DNA of 64,000 nucleotides from Castellaniella sp. (GTDB taxonomy: Bacteria; Pseudomonadota; Gammaproteobacteria; Burkholderiales; Burkholderiaceae_B). Of this stretch, positions 16,616-25,654 are shown one piece after another. The translations under genes were made by a program, and so were the position numbers. Under the pieces are notes generated by a model. That model had not been told where the DNA came from. It saw only the letters and a program-made list of their open reading frames with translations, and searched no databases. Numbering within the stretch: the first letter of the stretch is position 1; each line of letters starts with the position of its first letter. Location: NCBI GenBank assembly GCA_019104865.1, contig JAHRWZ010000068.1, positions 48,177-112,176 on the forward strand. Reading direction: 5' to 3'.

Positions 16616-17656
16616 ATGCCCGATCCTGTTTTCCTGTCTTGTGTCGTGCCCTGCCTGAACGAGCAGGCCAACCTCGGTATCCTGCTGCCGGAACTGCTGA
16701 CCAGGCTGGAATCCGAGGTCGGATCGCTGGAGATCATCGTGGTCGATGACGGCAGCACCGACGGCACCCCGGATCTGATGCGCCATTGGTGCGGCTTGCG
16801 CCCGGAAATCGTCTACCTGCGCCTGTCGCGCAATTTCGGCAAGGAAGCCGCCCTGACCGCCGGCCTGGAAGCCGCCCGGGGCAACGTCGTCGTCTGCCTG
16901 GACGCGGACATGCAGCATCCGCCAGAGATGATCCCCGCCATGCTGGCGCGCTGGCGCGAGGGTATCCAGATGGTCTACGCAGTGCGTGCGACCCGTCAGG
17001 ACGAAAGCTGGTTCAAGCGGGTCGGCTCCAAGCTGTTCTATATGCTGATGCGCACGTCCGATGGCCGCAGCGTGCCACCCAACGCTGGCGATTTCCGGCT
17101 GATGGACCGCCTCGTCGTCGATGCCCTGCTGCGCCTGCCCGAACGCGACCGCTTCATGAAGGGCCTGTTTGCCTGGGTGGGCTTCGAATCCGAGGCAGTT
17201 CCCTATACGCCGCCTCAGCGCTTGCATGGCGTCAGCAGCTTCCGGCCATTGAAACTGCTGCGTTTCGCGGTGGACGGCCTGACCGCCTTCACCACCTGGC
17301 CACTGCGGCTGCTCAGCCTGCTGGGCGCTTGCCTGTCGATGGTCGCGTTTTTCTACGGGCTGGTGATTATCGTCACCCATGTCCTGTTCGGCGATCCGGT
17401 GCGCGGCTGGGCCACGCTGATCACGGTCGTCCTGTTCTTTTCGGGGGTGAACCTGATGTCGCTGGGCGTCGTGGGCGAATACATCGCGCGGATTTTCACC
17501 GAGGTGAAGGGGCGGCCCGTCTATCTGCTGCGCGAACGGCTGGGTGGCGGGGTGAATGCCGCGCCGCACCCGTCGTCAGCGCCCGCCTCCGGGGACGCCG
17601 AGCCTTCAGCTTCCATATCGGCCCGCGTCGCGGGCGATCAGGAATCCGCTTCATGA
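16616..17656 (+). CDS. lgmA: Undecaprenyl-phosphate glycosyltransferase (GtrB/ArnC-like), LgmA-like
   Basis: GT2-family transferase putting a sugar on undecaprenyl phosphate at the inner leaflet. The 346 residues begin with the GT-A domain (VVPCLNEQANL, VVDDGSTDGT, CLDADMQHPPE) and end with two transmembrane helices (about residues 230-290) and a VVGEYIARIFTEVKGRPVY tail. In Bordetella an equivalent protein starts lipid A glucosamine modification; the neighbours here (ArnT-type, YdjC-type, GtrA-type) match that set. The symbol rests on this context. It overlaps the next gene by ATGA. Confidence 0.8.
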   Translation: MPDPVFLSCVVPCLNEQANLGILLPELLTRLESEVGSLEIIVVDDGSTDGTPDLMRHWCGLRPEIVYLRLSRNFGKEAALTAGLEAARGNVVVCLDADMQHPPEMIPAMLARWREGIQMVYAVRATRQDESWFKRVGSKLFYMLMRTSDGRSVPPNAGDFRLMDRLVVDALLRLPERDRFMKGLFAWVGFESEAVPYTPPQRLHGVSSFRPLKLLRFAVDGLTAFTTWPLRLLSLLGACLSMVAFFYGLVIIVTHVLFGDPVRGWATLITVVLFFSGVNLMSLGVVGEYIARIFTEVKGRPVYLLRERLGGGVNAAPHPSSAPASGDAEPSASISARVAGDQESAS

Positions 17657-19299
17657 AGATCCGCAATGCCGGCCGCTGGCTGATGGATACCGGAGAGGCC
17701 GGCTGGCGCTGTGCGCAGACCCGATCCGCCTGGGGCTGGGTTGCCCTGTGCACCTTTCTGTGGCTGGCGGCCACCACCTGGATGTATCCGCTGCTGCTGC
17801 CCGACGAGGGCCGCTATGTCGGCGTGGCCTGGCATATGCTGGTTTCGGGGGACTACCTGACGCCGCGCCTGGACGGGATGCCGTTCTTCCATAAGCCGCC
17901 GCTGTTCTACTGGCTGACGGCGGCGTCACTGGCGGTGTTTGGTGACAATGCCTGGGCCGGGCGGCTGTGCTCGGTGCTGGCGGCGACTGCCATGGTGACC
18001 GTGTTCTACGTCTTCTTGCGGCGCTACGCGCGCATCAGCGCCGCGCGCCGTGCCGTCCTGATTCTCGCGGTGCAGCCGTTTCTGTTCGGCGCGGCGCATT
18101 ACGCCAATCTGGACATGCTGGTCGCCGCGCTCATGAGCCTGACCGTGATGGCGGGGGCCGATGCGGTCTTTCGCCGCGAACAGCAGCGGCCGGACCATGC
18201 CGCGCTGCTGGCGATGTACACGCTGGCCGCCGCCGGATTCATGGCCAAGGGCCTGATCGGGGTGGTGTTGCCGGGCGGCGTGCTGTTCTTCTGGCTGCTG
18301 GGGCGGCGGCGCTATCGGGCCATCGGGCGTCTGCTATGGTGGCCTGGCATCCTGCTGTTTGTCGCCCTGATCCTGCCCTGGATGTGGGCGATGCAGGCCC
18401 GCTACCCCGGGTTCTTCGACTATTACATTATTTATCAGCACTTCGAGCGCTTCCTCGAAAAGGGCTTCAACAACCCCCATCCGTTCTGGTTTTACGTGCC
18501 GGTGGTGCTGGGCCTGACCCTGCCCTGGTCGATCCAGCTCTGGCGCTGGCTGTACCTGCACGGTCCCCTGCAGACCGCCTTCGTGCCGCCCGCCCGGCGG
18601 ATGGAGCAGGTGGATCGCCGCGTGCTGCGCGGCCTGATGCTGTCCTGGCTGGCGGTGGTCCTGGTGTTCTTTTCCATCCCGGCCTCCAAGCTCGTTGGCT
18701 ACGTCATTGCCGTATTGCCGCCCCTGGCCTGGTTCATCCAGGAAACCTTCGAACAGCGCCAGGAAGAAACCGCGCCGGGCGTCACCCGCAGCCTGGTGCG
18801 CCATGCCCTGATCGCCGTGGCGATCTGCGGGGTGGCCGTGGTGGCGCTGCTGGTGTTCCCGCAGCGCACGTCGAAGCCGCTCGCCCAGGTGCTGGCGCAG
18901 GCTGCCGCGCCGGGCGACCGGCTGGTGATGTTCAATCAGTTCGCGTACGACGTGCCGATGTACGCGGGCTGGAAAGGCCCGGTCGTCGTGGTCACGAACT
19001 GGGATGATCCGGGGCTGATGCAGGGTGATGACTGGCGCCGCGAACTGGCCGATGCCGCGCGTTTTGCCCCCGACATCGGGACGGAAGTCCTGTGGCTGCC
19101 GCAGCGCCTTCAGGCGTCGCTCTGCGACCCGGCGCATCCCGCGACCTGGCTGATGGCCTGGCTGGACGAGGCCGATCGTCTGCCCGCGCTGGCCGGCCGC
19201 GCGCCCGATGCGCAGTTACGCAAGATGGGCTTGTGGCGGATTCCTGCGGGTGAACGCGTCAGTGGCTGTGGCGAAACGCCCAGTAGCGCCCCAGAATGA
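17653..19299 (+). CDS. lgmB: ArnT-like lipid A glycosyltransferase, LgmB-like
   Basis: Inner-membrane GT-C enzyme moving a sugar from undecaprenyl phosphate to lipid A phosphate on the periplasmic side. 548 residues with many membrane helices; the first periplasmic loop has the catalytic acidic motif PDEGRYVGVAWHM (about residue 55) and FFHKPPLFYW. Alternative: another protein mannosyl- or hexosyltransferase of the PMT family. Start overlaps the upstream stop by ATGA. Its tail overlaps the convergent GtrA gene by 41 bases. Confidence 0.8.
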   Translation: MKIRNAGRWLMDTGEAGWRCAQTRSAWGWVALCTFLWLAATTWMYPLLLPDEGRYVGVAWHMLVSGDYLTPRLDGMPFFHKPPLFYWLTAASLAVFGDNAWAGRLCSVLAATAMVTVFYVFLRRYARISAARRAVLILAVQPFLFGAAHYANLDMLVAALMSLTVMAGADAVFRREQQRPDHAALLAMYTLAAAGFMAKGLIGVVLPGGVLFFWLLGRRRYRAIGRLLWWPGILLFVALILPWMWAMQARYPGFFDYYIIYQHFERFLEKGFNNPHPFWFYVPVVLGLTLPWSIQLWRWLYLHGPLQTAFVPPARRMEQVDRRVLRGLMLSWLAVVLVFFSIPASKLVGYVIAVLPPLAWFIQETFEQRQEETAPGVTRSLVRHALIAVAICGVAVVALLVFPQRTSKPLAQVLAQAAAPGDRLVMFNQFAYDVPMYAGWKGPVVVVTNWDDPGLMQGDDWRRELADAARFAPDIGTEVLWLPQRLQASLCDPAHPATWLMAWLDEADRLPALAGRAPDAQLRKMGLWRIPAGERVSGCGETPSSAPE

Positions 19300-19651
19300 A
19301 GGTCATGCCGGCGATGCCGACCAGCACCAGGGCCAGCAGCACGTCGTAGCGGATGGCCGTCAGCCGCAGCAGGGTGGCGTAGGCCGCTTCGTTGATGGCG
19401 AACCCCAGCGCCGACACCATGAAGAATCGTCCCGCCGCCCGCGCCAGCGGGGCCTGCTGATGGCGGAAGGTCAGCCGGTAATGGCCGGTGAACGACACCC
19501 CGAAGGCCACCAGCCAGCCGACGACGTTGGCCAGCAGCGGCGCCAGCCCGGCCAAGGCCACGCAGGCGACCGCGATGGCCCAGTGCGTGGCGGCGGCGGC
19601 ACATCCTACAATGACGAACCAGCCGATCTGGGTGATGAATTTTTTGAACAT
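19259..19651 (-). CDS. lgmD: GtrA-family flippase-like protein, LgmD-like
   Basis: 130-residue membrane protein with four hydrophobic helices and the GtrA pattern (FVIVGCAAAATHWAIA at the start, GRYWAFRH at the end). GtrA proteins are thought to move undecaprenyl-phosphate sugars across the membrane, here presumably for the LgmA/LgmB-like pair. It is encoded on the opposite strand to those genes, and its ATG overlaps the ATG of the divergent deacetylase gene (sequence CATG at 19649-19652). Confidence 0.75.
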   Translation of the reverse strand: MFKKFITQIGWFVIVGCAAAATHWAIAVACVALAGLAPLLANVVGWLVAFGVSFTGHYRLTFRHQQAPLARAAGRFFMVSALGFAINEAAYATLLRLTAIRYDVLLALVLVGIAGMTFILGRYWAFRHSH

Positions 19652-20483
19652 GAGTCCTGAACGCCCAAAATACCGCCGCATTGTAGTGTGCGCCGACGAC
19701 TTCGGGATGAACGCCGCCGTGGACGCCGGCATCCTCAGCCTGGCTACGCTGGGCCGCCTGTCGGCGACCAGCCTGCTGGTGGACGGCCCGACGGCATCCC
19801 GGAACGTGCCTGCGCTGCTGGATACGCCCCTGCAGGTCGGTCTGCATCTGAACCTGACGGAATCTTTTGGCCAGCCCGGCTTGTGCCTGCCGCTGCGCCA
19901 GTTGATCCAGGCCGCTTACTTGCGCCGTCTGCCGATGGCCCAGGTGCGCGACAGCGTGCACCGCCAGCTGGACCGCTTCCGGGCCTTGACGGGCCGCAGG
20001 CCGGATTACGTGGACGGTCATCAGCACGTCCATCAGCTGCCGGGCGTGCGCGATGCGCTGCTGCAGGCCCTGGATGCGGATGGTGATGCCCGTCCCTGGA
20101 TCCGCGACACGGGCCGCCCCCGGATGGCAGGCCTGCCCGGTGGCCTGCGCTTCAAGGCCGGCGTGATCGCCATTCTGGGGGCCGCCGGCCTGCGGCGTCG
20201 CGCGCGGACAGGGGGCTACCGGCAGAATCCCGGTTTTCTGGGCGTGTATGATTTCAAGGGTGGCATTCCGGCGTATGAGACCTGGATGTCGCGCTGGCTG
20301 ACGGCTTGCCAGGATGGCGACGTGCTGATGTGCCATCCGGCGCTGGGCCACGAGCCCGCCGACGCGCTGTCGTCCCAGCGCCAGGCGGAATATGCCGTAC
20401 TGGCCGGCGCGCGAATGGGGCGCTGGCTGACCGAACACCATCTGACGATCGCGGGGGCCGATCCCCGCAAGGAGTTCACATGA
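19650..20483 (+). CDS. lgmC: YdjC/ChbG-family carbohydrate deacetylase, LgmC-like
   Basis: 277-residue deacetylase of the YdjC fold. The metal-binding residues are visible: CADDFGMNAAVD near the start, GLHLNLTE, and YVDGHQHVHQLPGV near residue 125. In the lgm scheme it would remove the acetyl group from undecaprenyl-phosphate-GlcNAc so that glucosamine reaches lipid A. Other possibilities are chito-oligosaccharide or hopanoid deacetylation. No ribosome site stands before the ATG beyond the divergent gene. Overlaps the next gene by ATGA. Confidence 0.75.
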   Translation: MSPERPKYRRIVVCADDFGMNAAVDAGILSLATLGRLSATSLLVDGPTASRNVPALLDTPLQVGLHLNLTESFGQPGLCLPLRQLIQAAYLRRLPMAQVRDSVHRQLDRFRALTGRRPDYVDGHQHVHQLPGVRDALLQALDADGDARPWIRDTGRPRMAGLPGGLRFKAGVIAILGAAGLRRRARTGGYRQNPGFLGVYDFKGGIPAYETWMSRWLTACQDGDVLMCHPALGHEPADALSSQRQAEYAVLAGARMGRWLTEHHLTIAGADPRKEFT

Positions 20484-20842
20484 GCCTGTCCTACCAATCC
20501 CTGAGTCCGGATTTCGCGGTGTCCCCGCAATTGCAGCCTACCGACATGCAGGCGCTGGCCGCTGCCGGTTTCAAGTCCGTCATCATCAACCGCCCGGATG
20601 GCGAGGGCGGTTCCGATCAGCCGCTGTCGGACGATATGCTGCACGCCGCGCAGGCCGCCGGCCTGCAGGCCCGTTACCAGCCGGTGGTCAGCGGGTCGAT
20701 CACCGCCGCCGACGTCGTCGAATTCGCGCATTTGCTGCATGAACTGCCCGGGCCGGTCCTGGCGTTCTGCCGTACCGGTGGACGCTGCACGAAATTGTTT
20801 CAGGCCGTACAGGAATCTGAGCGAGATCAATCCCGGGGCTGA
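20480..20842 (+). CDS. TIGR01244-type phosphatase/sulfur-transferase domain protein
   Basis: 120-residue protein of the beta-lactamase-hydrolase-like-1 family, with a dual-specificity-phosphatase-like fold. The signature loop is FCRTGGRC near residue 97, giving a Cys nucleophile and downstream Arg. The substrate is unknown. GGAG precedes the ATG, which overlaps the deacetylase stop, so the two are coupled. No sulfide-quinone oxidoreductase or metallo-beta-lactamase neighbour, its usual partners, is present here. Confidence 0.7.
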   Translation: MSLSYQSLSPDFAVSPQLQPTDMQALAAAGFKSVIINRPDGEGGSDQPLSDDMLHAAQAAGLQARYQPVVSGSITAADVVEFAHLLHELPGPVLAFCRTGGRCTKLFQAVQESERDQSRG

Positions 20843-20912
20843 TCCGACTGTTATTTCAGCCGTTCTGCAGGTATGCTGAAGTCTCCTGTTTCCGTTTATG
20901 GATGATCCGCGC

Positions 20913-21374
20913 ATGTTCAAGAAAATCCTGATCCCGACAGACGGCTCCAAACTCTCGGCCCAGGCCGCCAACAAAGGTGTCTGCTTTGCCCGCACGATCG
21001 GGGCCGAGATCGTCGCCCTTCACGTCACCCAGCCTTTCGCGGCGACGGTGGGCTTCGACGGCATGGCGGCTGCTTATGCCATCACGGACGAAGACTACGA
21101 CCGCACCGCGGCCGAACAGGCGCAAAAATACCTGCAGGCCGTGCTTGATCGCGCGGAAACGGCGGGGGTCAAGGCCACCGCGAAGGCCGTCTCCAATTTC
21201 AACGTGGCCGACGGCATCGTCCATGCCGCCCAGGAAGAAAACTGCGACCTGATCTTCATCGGCAGCCATGGCCGCAGCGGCCTGTCGCGTCTGCTGCTGG
21301 GCAGCGTCACGGTCAAGGTCCTGGGGCTGGCAAAGGTCGCCACTCTGGTGTATCGCGTCAAGGAAAATGACTGA
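20913..21374 (+). CDS. Universal stress protein UspA family
   Basis: 153-residue cytoplasmic protein with the Usp fold: MFKKILIPTDGS at the N-terminus and the ATP-binding motif GSHGRSGLSRLLLGSV near residue 122, so it is probably an ATP-binding type. Upstream in-frame ATG 20898 would add five residues; 20913 gives the usual family start. Neither has a good ribosome site. No FNR-type box was seen in front of it. Confidence 0.88.
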   Translation: MFKKILIPTDGSKLSAQAANKGVCFARTIGAEIVALHVTQPFAATVGFDGMAAAYAITDEDYDRTAAEQAQKYLQAVLDRAETAGVKATAKAVSNFNVADGIVHAAQEENCDLIFIGSHGRSGLSRLLLGSVTVKVLGLAKVATLVYRVKEND

Positions 21375-21421
21375 AACCCGGTTGCCGCTGATCCGCGTGT
21401 GGGGTCGCCGGCCGTGAATCC

Positions 21422-22504
21422 ATGAGCCGCGTCATCTTCCACCGACCGGAAGACCAGCCGACCCCGGCGTCCGAACTGGCGCCGGGGTCGGCTGTGCGCG
21501 ATGCGCGCGGGCGCCCTCTGCGTGATTTGCGCATCTCGGTGACCGACCGCTGCAATTTTCGCTGCACCTATTGCATGCCCCGCGAGGTCTTCGGATCGGA
21601 TCACGTCTTCCTGCCGCACAGCGCGCTGCTCACCTTCGAGGAAATCACGCGTGTCGCGGACGTCGCCCTGTCCCAGGGTGTGCGCAAGATCCGCCTGACC
21701 GGGGGTGAGCCCCTGCTGCGCAAACAGATCGAAGTGCTCGTGGCCATGCTGGCGCGGTTGCGTACGCCCGATGGCCAGCCGCCCGACCTGACGCTGACCA
21801 CCAACGGCACACTGCTCGCCCGAAAAGCCGACGCACTGGCGCAGGCGGGCCTGACACGGGTTACCGTCAGTCTGGATGCGCTGGACGATGCCCTGTTCGA
21901 ACGCATGAGCGACAGCGGCGTTCCGGTGGCCACCATTTTGTCGGGCATCGATGCGGCGGCCCGCGCCGGCCTGGGGCCGGTGAAAATCAACATGGTGGTG
22001 CGCCGGGGCATGAACGACGGGCAGATCCTGCCCATGGCACGGTATTTTCGTCATAGCGGGCATATTCTGCGCTTCATCGAATACATGGATGTGGGCAGCA
22101 CCAATGGCTGGCGCATGGACGAGGTCGTCACCGGCGCCGAGATCGTCCGCCGTATCGGCGACGAATTTTCCCTGAAACCGGTTCAGGCGCAGTATCGTGG
22201 CGAGGTCGCCGCGCGCTGGGCCTATGACGACGGGGCAGGGGAAATCGGTCTCATCACCAGCGTGTCGCAACCTTTCTGCGGCGATTGCACACGATTGCGG
22301 CTGTCTCCCGAAGGGCGTCTTTTCACGTGCCTGTTTGCCGAACAAGGGCACGATGTGCGCGCCTTGCTGCGGTCAGGCGCTGGCGATCAGGCACTGCGGG
22401 ATCGCCTGGCCGGGGTCTGGCAGGGTCGAGGTGACCGGTATTCCGAACTGCGCGGGCAGGCCTACCGCGATCACAAGATCGAAATGAGCTACATCGGCGG
22501 CTGA
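21422..22504 (+). CDS. moaA: GTP 3',8-cyclase MoaA
   Basis: Radical SAM enzyme that, with MoaC, turns GTP into cyclic pyranopterin monophosphate, the first step of molybdenum cofactor synthesis. The N-terminal cluster [10 protein letters not shown] (about residues 43-52) binds SAM; the C-terminal cluster includes [13 protein letters not shown]; the protein ends in Gly-Gly, which is essential in MoaA. 360 residues. Followed 22 bases later by mobA. Its product is needed for NarG in the same window. Confidence 0.96.
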   Translation: MSRVIFHRPEDQPTPASELAPGSAVRDARGRPLRDLRISVTDRCNFRCTYCMPREVFGSDHVFLPHSALLTFEEITRVADVALSQGVRKIRLTGGEPLLRKQIEVLVAMLARLRTPDGQPPDLTLTTNGTLLARKADALAQAGLTRVTVSLDALDDALFERMSDSGVPVATILSGIDAAARAGLGPVKINMVVRRGMNDGQILPMARYFRHSGHILRFIEYMDVGSTNGWRMDEVVTGAEIVRRIGDEFSLKPVQAQYRGEVAARWAYDDGAGEIGLITSVSQPFCGDCTRLRLSPEGRLFTCLFAEQGHDVRALLRSGAGDQALRDRLAGVWQGRGDRYSELRGQAYRDHKIEMSYIGG

Positions 22505-22526
22505 TACGCATGCCGGGGCTCGTCAC

Positions 22527-23168
22527 ATGAACGTCAATCGATCGGATGATCCACCTTCACACGTTGGCGATCCGGTTTGCCCGGCGTCATGGCTCGACGG
22601 CTTGATCCTGGCCGGAGGGCAGTCGCGCCGTATGCGCACGCCTGTGGCACCGGACGCCGACAAGGGGCTGCGCGACTGGCGGGGCCGCCCGCTGGTGGAC
22701 TATGTATGCCGGTATCTGAGGGGGCAGGGGATTGACCGAATTCTGATCAGCGCCAACCGCCATCCGGTTGCGTACGCCCGCTACGGGCAGGTGGTGCGGG
22801 ATGACGCCGGTCTGGCGGATTGCGGCCCGCTGGCCGGTATTCTGGCGGGTCTGCGGCAGGCGCGCGCGCCCTGGCTGTTCGTGCTGCCGGTGGACGTCAT
22901 CCGCTGGCCCGACGATCTGATGGGGCGCCTGGCCCAGGCCGCAAGCCCCGACCATCCCGCGTATGCCCGCACGCCCGATGGCCCGCATCCCTTGTGCCTG
23001 GTGGTGCATCGTTCGTCGGCGGCCAGCCTGGCGGCTTTTTTGCAGTCGGGCCAGCGTCAGGCGCAGGCCTGGCTGCGGGATTGCCAGGCCAGGCCGGTGG
23101 ATTTCCCGGATCCCGACTGCCTGGTCAATCTGAATACGCCCGAGGACTGGTCACGCTGGGAAGGCTAG
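22527..23168 (+). CDS. mobA: Molybdenum cofactor guanylyltransferase MobA
   Basis: Adds GMP to molybdopterin to give the MGD form used by nitrate reductase. 213 residues; the nucleotide-binding loop LAGGQSRRM is followed by DKGL, but five or six residues longer than usual (RTPVAPDA between them). Later motifs PLAGILAGL and LPVDVIRWPDDL fit the family. The stop codon shares the palindrome GCTAGC with the stop of convergent moeA. Confidence 0.92.
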   Translation: MNVNRSDDPPSHVGDPVCPASWLDGLILAGGQSRRMRTPVAPDADKGLRDWRGRPLVDYVCRYLRGQGIDRILISANRHPVAYARYGQVVRDDAGLADCGPLAGILAGLRQARAPWLFVLPVDVIRWPDDLMGRLAQAASPDHPAYARTPDGPHPLCLVVHRSSAASLAAFLQSGQRQAQAWLRDCQARPVDFPDPDCLVNLNTPEDWSRWEG

Positions 23169-24373
23169 CCCAGCCAGTCCGCCAACCCGTACCAGTCCAC
23201 TTCCGCGCCGGAATGCAGCACCGTCCCGGCGGGAATCCGCGCCAGGCCATCGGCCCAGGCCAGGCTGCTCAGGGCGCCGGAACTCTGCTGGACATGAGGT
23301 GTCAGGACGGGCAGGCCGTCGTCTTGCGCGGCCGCCTGGATCCGGACGAAGTCGTCGCGGTCGCCGCCCAGGGGACGGTCTGTTCGCAGGATGCCGCGGC
23401 GCACGGGTGGCAGCACCTGCCCGCAGCCTTGCAGGCCCCGGATCAGGGGGCTGACCAGTAGCGCGAAGACAACGAAGGCCGACACGGGATTGCCCGGCAG
23501 GCAGACGATGGGGCGATCATTGAGGTCGGCCAGCGCGACGGGTTTGCCCGGTTTCATGCGCACGCGCCATAGATCCAGCGTGCCACCCAGGGATTCGATG
23601 GCCGGTTTGACCAGATCTTTTTCACCCACCGAGGCGCCGCCCACGCTGAGCACCAGGTCGCAGGTCCTGGACAGTTCAGCGATCGCCTGCTCGATCGCCT
23701 GAGCGTCGTCCCGGGCATGGCGCAACACTGCAGGGGCGGTGTGCAGACCCTGGCACAGACTGGCCAGCATGGGCGCATTGGAGTTGTAGATGGCGGCGGC
23801 CGGCAGCGTCTGGCCCGGGGCGACGAGTTCGTCTCCGGTCGTCAGGATGCCGACCCGCAAGTGGCGGAAGACGGGGGCCTGGGCGTAGCCCTGGGCGGCC
23901 AGCACTGCGATGTGGCCGGGCCTCAAGCGTGTGCCGCGCCGCACGATGACGTGGCCGTGCCGCATGTCCTCGCCCTGACGGCGGATGTGGCGACCCGGTT
24001 GCACGGCGGAGGCAAAGGTGACGCCCGCGTCGCCTTCCTGGCAGTTTTCCTGCATGACGACCGTGTCGGCGCCTGCGGGAATCAGGCTGCCGGTGAACAA
24101 CCGGATGGCCTGGCCGGGGCGCAGGGGATCGGGTGTCTGCCCGGCAAAACAGCGCTGCTGGACGGGCAGGGTGGCGCCGGCCACAGCCGCGTCGGCCGCG
24201 CGCAGGGCATAGCCGTCCATGGCGCTGTTGTCGGCGGGCGGCAGATCCAGGTTGGCGACGAGGTCATGCGCCAGCACGCGCCCCAATAGGGCATCCAACG
24301 TGACGGTTTCGTGTTCGGCGGGTGCCTGGGCGCGCGCCGCCAGCCGCGCTTGGGCGGCGTCGAAGTCGAGCAT
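23165..24373 (-). CDS. moeA: Molybdopterin molybdenumtransferase MoeA
   Basis: Inserts molybdate into adenylylated molybdopterin. 402 residues with the expected segments: PPADNSAMDGYAL near residue 48, FTGSLIPAGADTVVMQE, GILTTGDELV, SVGGASVGEKD and LPGNPVSAFVVF. Last gene of the minus-strand set moaC-moaD-moaE-moaB-moeA; it starts three bases after moaB ends. Confidence 0.95.
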   Translation of the reverse strand: MLDFDAAQARLAARAQAPAEHETVTLDALLGRVLAHDLVANLDLPPADNSAMDGYALRAADAAVAGATLPVQQRCFAGQTPDPLRPGQAIRLFTGSLIPAGADTVVMQENCQEGDAGVTFASAVQPGRHIRRQGEDMRHGHVIVRRGTRLRPGHIAVLAAQGYAQAPVFRHLRVGILTTGDELVAPGQTLPAAAIYNSNAPMLASLCQGLHTAPAVLRHARDDAQAIEQAIAELSRTCDLVLSVGGASVGEKDLVKPAIESLGGTLDLWRVRMKPGKPVALADLNDRPIVCLPGNPVSAFVVFALLVSPLIRGLQGCGQVLPPVRRGILRTDRPLGGDRDDFVRIQAAAQDDGLPVLTPHVQQSSGALSSLAWADGLARIPAGTVLHSGAEVDWYGLADWLG

Positions 24374-24375
24374 GG

Positions 24376-24903
24376 TCAGGATTCCGGGTGCGTGCGGTAG
24401 ACGCTCGCGAAGTTGCAGGGCTGCTGGCGGCTGTCGAACTGGGGCCGCAGGATCTTTTCCCAGGCCAGTTGGCATGCCCCGGTCGAGCCCGGCAGGCAAA
24501 ATATCAGCGTGTCGTTGGCCGTGCCGCACAAGGCGTCGGACTGCAGGGACGAGGCGCCGATGTCCAGCCAGGACAGGTGGCGGAAGAGTTCGCCGAAGCC
24601 CGATACGACCTGGTCCAGCAGCGGGGTGACGGCCGCGATGGTGGACTTGCGGTGGGTGAAACCGGTGCCGCCATTGCACAGGATCACCTGGATGGCCGGA
24701 TCCGCGATCCAGCCGCTGAGGATTCGGCGGATCTGGTAGCGGTCGTCGGGGCACAGGTCGCGGGTCTGCACGGCGTGGCCGGCGTCGCGCAGGGCGGTCG
24801 AAAGATAGTCGCCGCTGGTGTCGTCTGGTGTCTTTCGGCGGCTGGAGATGGTCAGGATGGCACAGCGCAGGCTGACGGGGGGGTGAGTCGGATCGGCTTT
24901 CAT
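24376..24903 (-). CDS. moaB: Molybdenum cofactor biosynthesis protein B
   Basis: Molybdopterin adenylyltransferase-type protein (MoaB/MogA family), 175 residues. Motifs: LTISSRRKTPDDTSG near residue 20, LCNGGTGFTHRKST near 75 and the PGSTGAC segment near 140. ATG 24903 overlaps the moaE stop (ATGA), which decides the start over a longer in-frame upstream ATG. Whether it has MogA-like activity cannot be told from the sequence. Confidence 0.92.
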   Translation of the reverse strand: MKADPTHPPVSLRCAILTISSRRKTPDDTSGDYLSTALRDAGHAVQTRDLCPDDRYQIRRILSGWIADPAIQVILCNGGTGFTHRKSTIAAVTPLLDQVVSGFGELFRHLSWLDIGASSLQSDALCGTANDTLIFCLPGSTGACQLAWEKILRPQFDSRQQPCNFASVYRTHPES

Positions 24904-25373
24904 GGCGTGGGCGGTGAGGGGTCTTCCCATTGGGCGGTTTTCAGGGCGTCGGTGTCCCGCTGCTGGACCCAGAAGGCGTGGCCGTCGGCCAGCGTTTCAC
25001 GTTTCCAGAAGGGCGCGCGGGTTTTCAGCGTGTCGATGATGTATTCACAGGCCCGGAACGCGTCGCCCCGGTGAGCGCTGGCCACACCGACGAACACGAT
25101 CGGGTCGCCGAGCGGAAGTTCGCCGACCCGATGCACCACCAGCGTATCCAGAATGTCCCAGCGTTGCCTTGCGCGCTCGCAAAGCGATTCAATCTCGCGT
25201 TCGCACATGCCGGGGTAATGTTCAAGAAACAGGCTGTGCGAGCCCGCCTGCGGGCTATAGTCGCGCACGGTGCCCAGGAAATGCACCAGGGCGCCGGCCT
25301 GACCGGCCGTGCGGGCCTGCAGTTGGGCGATCAGCGCGGCGACGTCGAAGCGTTCGGTCTGGATCAGGACCAT
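24900..25373 (-). CDS. moaE: Molybdopterin synthase catalytic subunit MoaE
   Basis: Large subunit of molybdopterin synthase, adding dithiolene sulfur from MoaD to precursor Z. 157 residues with VHFLGTVRDYS, LEHYPGMCEREI, the VVHRVGELPLGD segment and the active-site lysine region KTRAPFWKRE near residue 120. Directly follows moaD in the operon. Confidence 0.95.
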   Translation of the reverse strand: MVLIQTERFDVAALIAQLQARTAGQAGALVHFLGTVRDYSPQAGSHSLFLEHYPGMCEREIESLCERARQRWDILDTLVVHRVGELPLGDPIVFVGVASAHRGDAFRACEYIIDTLKTRAPFWKRETLADGHAFWVQQRDTDALKTAQWEDPSPPTP

Positions 25374-25399
25374 GGTTGGGCTCTTGGGGTGCTGTCGGG

Positions 25400-25654
25400 T
25401 CAGCCGCCGGTGACCGGCTCGAATACGGCCACCTCGTCGCCGGGGCGGATCGTGTCGTGGCGCCCGGCGTGTTCCTGGTTGATGGCCAGCTTCAGCCGCT
25501 GTGCCGGACCCAGCGCGGGACACCGGGCCGCCAGCGCATCCAGCCACAGGCCCGCCTGGACGGGTTCGTCCAGCGGCTGGGTTTCGTGCCGCATGCCCAG
25601 GTGTTCGGCGACCTGGGCGAAATACAGCACCTCAATCGTTGCGCCATTCGCCAC
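25400..25654 (-). CDS. moaD: Molybdopterin synthase sulfur carrier subunit MoaD
   Basis: Ubiquitin-like sulfur carrier of 84 residues ending in the required Gly-Gly (EPVTGG). The start is a GTG, preceded by a GGGGGT ribosome site; the only nearby ATG is out of frame. Its first 23 bases overlap the end of moaC, which suggests coupled translation. Confidence 0.92.
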   Translation of the reverse strand: MANGATIEVLYFAQVAEHLGMRHETQPLDEPVQAGLWLDALAARCPALGPAQRLKLAINQEHAGRHDTIRPGDEVAVFEPVTGG

